From: an uncultured Alphaproteobacteria bacterium
GTDB lineage: Bacteria; Pseudomonadota; Alphaproteobacteria; Puniceispirillales; Puniceispirillaceae
Length of the DNA stretch: 7,840 nt
NCBI GenBank assembly: GCA_913064995.1
Contig: CAJYBL010000063.1
Span: forward strand, 1-7,840
Reading direction: 5' to 3'
The position numbers were made by a program, and so were the translations under genes. Position 1 is the first letter of the stretch. Every line of letters begins with the position of its first letter. Positions 5,804-7,840 of the stretch are shown here, piece after piece. The notes below the pieces were generated by a model. That model had not been told where the DNA came from, did no database searches, and worked only from the letters and a program-made list of their open reading frames with translations.

Positions 5804-5815
5804 CACAGGCCTGTG
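5804..5815. promoter_or_regulatory. Perfect 12-base palindrome in the divergent gap
   Basis: CACAGGCCTGTG reads the same on both strands. It lies between the DUF3429 gene and nuoA, about 109 bases upstream of the former's start and 130 bases before nuoA. It could be a dimer-bound operator, or chance; no second copy is seen in the gap. Confidence 0.25.
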
Positions 5816-5878
5816 TTCGGCCAAGCTTTGCAATCCCCAGAATTTTGGCTTAAATCCGATATTTTTCTGCTTTGCAGC

Positions 5879-5907
5879 TTGCAATTAGGGCGTCGCTGAA
5901 TTATTTC
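5879..5907 (+). promoter_or_regulatory. Possible nuo operon promoter
   Basis: TTGCAA (5879-5884) and TATTTC (5902-5907) are 17 bases apart, about 40 bases upstream of the nuoA start. TTGCA-GCT-TGCAA (5872-5884) forms an inverted repeat over the -35 region, which could be a regulator site. This is assigned by eye; the -10 is weak. Confidence 0.28.
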
Positions 5908-5947
5908 AAGTGAGGTATGTTTCCGACCTGCTATTCAGGAGTCCCCG

Positions 5948-6313
5948 TTGGATTTGTTTCTCGGTGAATATCTCTCGATTGCGGTCTTTTTCGCCATTGC
6001 GATAGGGCTGTCTCTTGCCTTTGTGCTGACCGCTTTTGTGTTTGGTAATCAGCGGCCTGACAGTGAAAAAATGGCCGCCTATGAATGTGGCTTTGACGCG
6101 TTTGATGACTCGCGCCGTCAATTTGACGTTCGGTTTTATCTTGTCGCTATTCTGTTTATTATTTTTGATCTTGAGGTGGCGTTTCTGTTCCCTTGGGCGG
6201 TTTCACTTGGTGGCATTGGGTTGTTCGGTTTCTGGTCAATGATGCTGTTTCTTGTCGTCTTGACCATCGGCTTCATTTATGAATGGAAAAAAGGAGCGCT
6301 GGAATGGGAGTGA
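5948..6313 (+). CDS. nuoA: NADH-quinone oxidoreductase subunit A
   Basis: Subunit A of respiratory complex I (NDH-1), a small membrane subunit next to the quinone channel. 121 residues with three hydrophobic helices (about 8-32, 62-84 and 88-111). The invariant loop after helix one carries YECGFD (46-51), and helix two holds the conserved acidic pair in IFDLEVAFL (D74, E76). Length and features are normal for the family. The start is TTG, supported by AGGAG (5937-5941) 6 bases before it. It is the first gene of the nuo cluster. The 3' end overlaps the start of nuoB by ten bases, so the two are translationally coupled. Confidence 0.95.
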   Translation: MDLFLGEYLSIAVFFAIAIGLSLAFVLTAFVFGNQRPDSEKMAAYECGFDAFDDSRRQFDVRFYLVAILFIIFDLEVAFLFPWAVSLGGIGLFGFWSMMLFLVVLTIGFIYEWKKGALEWE

Positions 6314-6852
6314 TGGATCCATTATTGGAACCGCCGATACCACCGGGCGCCAATCAGGACGCAATTTTGCGCGCTGTTGGTGACGAAATCACCAATCGCG
6401 GTTTTGTCATCGCCAAAGCTGACAAGCTGTTCAATTGGGCGCGATCAGGCTCGCTATGGCCAATGACCTTTGGTCTGGCTTGTTGTGCTGTTGAAATGAT
6501 GCATTCAGCCGCCAGCCGGTATGACATGGATCGTTATGGCATGCTGTTCCGGCCGAGCCCGCGGCAATCAGATGTGATGATTGTTGCTGGTACCCTAACC
6601 AACAAGATGGCACCTGCTTTGCGCCGTGTTTATGACCAGATGCCAGAGCCACGCTGGGTTCTGTCGATGGGGTCATGCGCCAATGGTGGCGGCTATTATC
6701 ATTATTCCTACGCTGTTGTTCGAGGTTGTGATCGCATTGTTCCGGTGGATGTCTATGTGCCGGGTTGCCCGCCAACGGCGGAAGCGTTGATTTACGGTCT
6801 TTTGCAATTGCAGAAGAAAATCCGTCGCACCGCTACAATTGCCCGCAGCTAG
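6304..6852 (+). CDS. nuoB: NADH-quinone oxidoreductase subunit B
   Basis: Subunit B (PSST) of complex I, which holds the terminal [4Fe-4S] cluster N2 that passes electrons to quinone. 182 residues; the cluster ligands are all present as the CC pair in GLACCAVEMM (C60, C61), GSCANGGGYY (C125) and VPGCPPTAEAL (C155). The N-terminal region (LRAVGDEITNRGFVIAKADKL) is the usual alphaproteobacterial/mitochondrial type. Start ATG 6304 is favoured by AAGGAG (6291-6296) at 7 bases; ATG 6313 is possible but badly spaced, and ATG 6283 would run far into nuoA. The product is a soluble peripheral-arm subunit at the membrane junction. The gap to nuoC is 52 bases. Confidence 0.95.
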   Translation: MGVMDPLLEPPIPPGANQDAILRAVGDEITNRGFVIAKADKLFNWARSGSLWPMTFGLACCAVEMMHSAASRYDMDRYGMLFRPSPRQSDVMIVAGTLTNKMAPALRRVYDQMPEPRWVLSMGSCANGGGYYHYSYAVVRGCDRIVPVDVYVPGCPPTAEALIYGLLQLQKKIRRTATIARS

Positions 6853-6904
6853 GACAATAAGCCCGCCGTTTCCTTATGTTTGCTAGCCTTGAGAGGGCGC
6901 TGCA

Positions 6905-7564
6905 ATGAATGAAAATGACCTGATTGACGAAGCTGGCATTGCCAGCGAGTCGCCTTTGCAGATAATGGCCGACCATTTGCGCGAAATCGGGCAGGGGATT
7001 GTGCTGTCATCGGACATTATTCACGGTGAAATTGAATTGCAGGTGAATGCTGGCACTGTGGCGCAATTATTGATGTTGGTACGCGATGACCGGCAGGCCG
7101 CCTTTACCCAGCTTATTGATCTTACAGCGGTTGACTATCCCGAACGCAAAGACCGGTTTGATGTTGTTTATCAAATGTTGTCGATGAGCAATAACATGCG
7201 GCTTCGGATTGTTGCGACGGTGGGTGAAGGCCAAACCGTTCCATCAGTCACTGGCGTGTTCATGGCGGCAAATTGGGCTGAACGCGAAGTCTGGGACATG
7301 TTTGGAATTTTCTTTTCCGGTCATCCGGATTTGCGCCGCCTGCTAACCGATTATGGTTTTGAGGGGCATCCGCTTCGCAAGGATTTCCCTCTGACCGGTC
7401 ATGTCGAGGTTCGTTATGATGACACGCAGCGCCGCGTCATCAACGAGCCGGTGCATCTGGTTCAAGAATTCCGCGATTTTGATTTCCTTAGCCCGTGGGA
7501 AGGGATGCATAACGAGCTTGGCGGCAATGCTGCCAAAGCTGATCCCGACAAAACGGCAAAATAG
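6905..7564 (+). CDS. nuoC: NADH-quinone oxidoreductase subunit C
   Basis: Subunit C (30-kDa type) of complex I, part of the connecting module with NuoB and NuoD. 219 residues. The family signature runs through EREVWDMFGIFFSGHPDLRR (126-145), then LLTDYGFEGHPLRKDFP (146-162). The C-terminal VHLVQEFRDFDFLSPWEG is the usual tail that meets NuoD. It is a separate gene, not the NuoCD fusion found in Enterobacteria, which agrees with alphaproteobacterial practice. ATG 6905 follows GAGAGG by about 8 bases; the first 15 or so residues are variable and acidic. nuoD begins 18 bases after its stop. Confidence 0.95.
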   Translation: MNENDLIDEAGIASESPLQIMADHLREIGQGIVLSSDIIHGEIELQVNAGTVAQLLMLVRDDRQAAFTQLIDLTAVDYPERKDRFDVVYQMLSMSNNMRLRIVATVGEGQTVPSVTGVFMAANWAEREVWDMFGIFFSGHPDLRRLLTDYGFEGHPLRKDFPLTGHVEVRYDDTQRRVINEPVHLVQEFRDFDFLSPWEGMHNELGGNAAKADPDKTAK

Positions 7565-7582
7565 GGCGTTAAAGAGACAAAC

Positions 7583-7840
7583 ATGGCAGAGATGCAGATC
7601 AAACCGATTACGATGAATTTTGGCCCGCAGCATCCGGCGGCGCATGGCGTTTTGCGGCTTGTGCTAGAAATGGATGGCGAGGTGATCGAACGCGCCGACC
7701 CGCATATCGGCCTTTTGCATCGCGGTACTGAAAAGCTGATCGAACATAAAACCTATCTTCAGGCTTTGCCATATTTCGATCGCCTAGATTATGTATCGCC
7801 AATGAATCAGGAACATGCTTGGGCATTGGCGGTTGAAAAG
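7583..7840 (+). CDS. nuoD: NADH-quinone oxidoreductase subunit D, 5' part (cut by window end)
   Basis: The first 86 codons of the 49-kDa subunit of complex I, which with NuoB forms the quinone-binding site. The N-terminus contains NFGPQHPAAHGVLRL (12-26), whose His residues line the quinone pocket, then GLLHRGTEKLIEHKTYLQAL and PYFDRLDYVSPMNQEHAWAL, all near-invariant. The full protein is normally about 390-400 residues, so roughly three-quarters lies beyond the window. The Shine-Dalgarno is weak (AAAGAGA), so expression may rely on coupling to nuoC upstream. Confidence 0.95.
   Translation, partial: MAEMQIKPITMNFGPQHPAAHGVLRLVLEMDGEVIERADPHIGLLHRGTEKLIEHKTYLQALPYFDRLDYVSPMNQEHAWALAVEK

Overview
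The right-hand 6.4 kb looks like the chromosome of an alphaproteobacterium. The evidence is the nuoA-nuoB-nuoC-nuoD complex I order with alphaproteobacterial-type protein sequences, moderate GC, and purple-bacterial neighbours: a tandem Lin0512 pair, a YffB/ArsC-like protein and a DUF3429 membrane protein. A marine lineage such as SAR116 would fit, but that is a guess from style and not a demonstrated assignment.

Layout. Bases 1-1096 form a strange block. Structured, RNA-like sequence (about 1-117) is followed by an AT-rich reading frame open from 120 to 773, and then by more structured sequence (774-1096). The block ends in a T-arm, an acceptor strand and an encoded CCA, followed by a hairpin terminator near 1126. 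The two structured arms resemble the 5' and 3' parts of a one-piece tmRNA, and they can pair with each other as tmRNA helix P2 does. The AT-rich frame sits where the short tag frame should be, and it has no ordinary start codon until base 258. This is the most unusual part of the window. Either it is a tmRNA-like gene with a tag of about 214 codons, or it is a tmRNA gene broken by an inserted gene fragment.

Bases 1407-2279 encode a metallo-beta-lactamase-fold hydrolase. It converges, with a gap of only a few bases, on a minus-strand class I methyltransferase (2289-2978). Next on the plus strand are a YffB/ArsC-family thioredoxin-fold protein (3191-3523), two overlapping paralogous Lin0512-family genes (3634-3987 and 3987-4343) and an EamA/DMT-type transporter (4373-5239). 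A minus-strand DUF3429 membrane protein (5252-5695) converges on the transporter.

From 5948 to the right edge runs the start of the nuo operon: nuoA, nuoB and nuoC are complete and nuoD is cut by the window end. These encode parts of respiratory complex I: membrane subunit A and the hydrophilic connecting subunits B, C and D around cluster N2 and the quinone site. The 252-base divergent gap before nuoA probably holds the promoter for the operon and the one for the DUF3429 gene.
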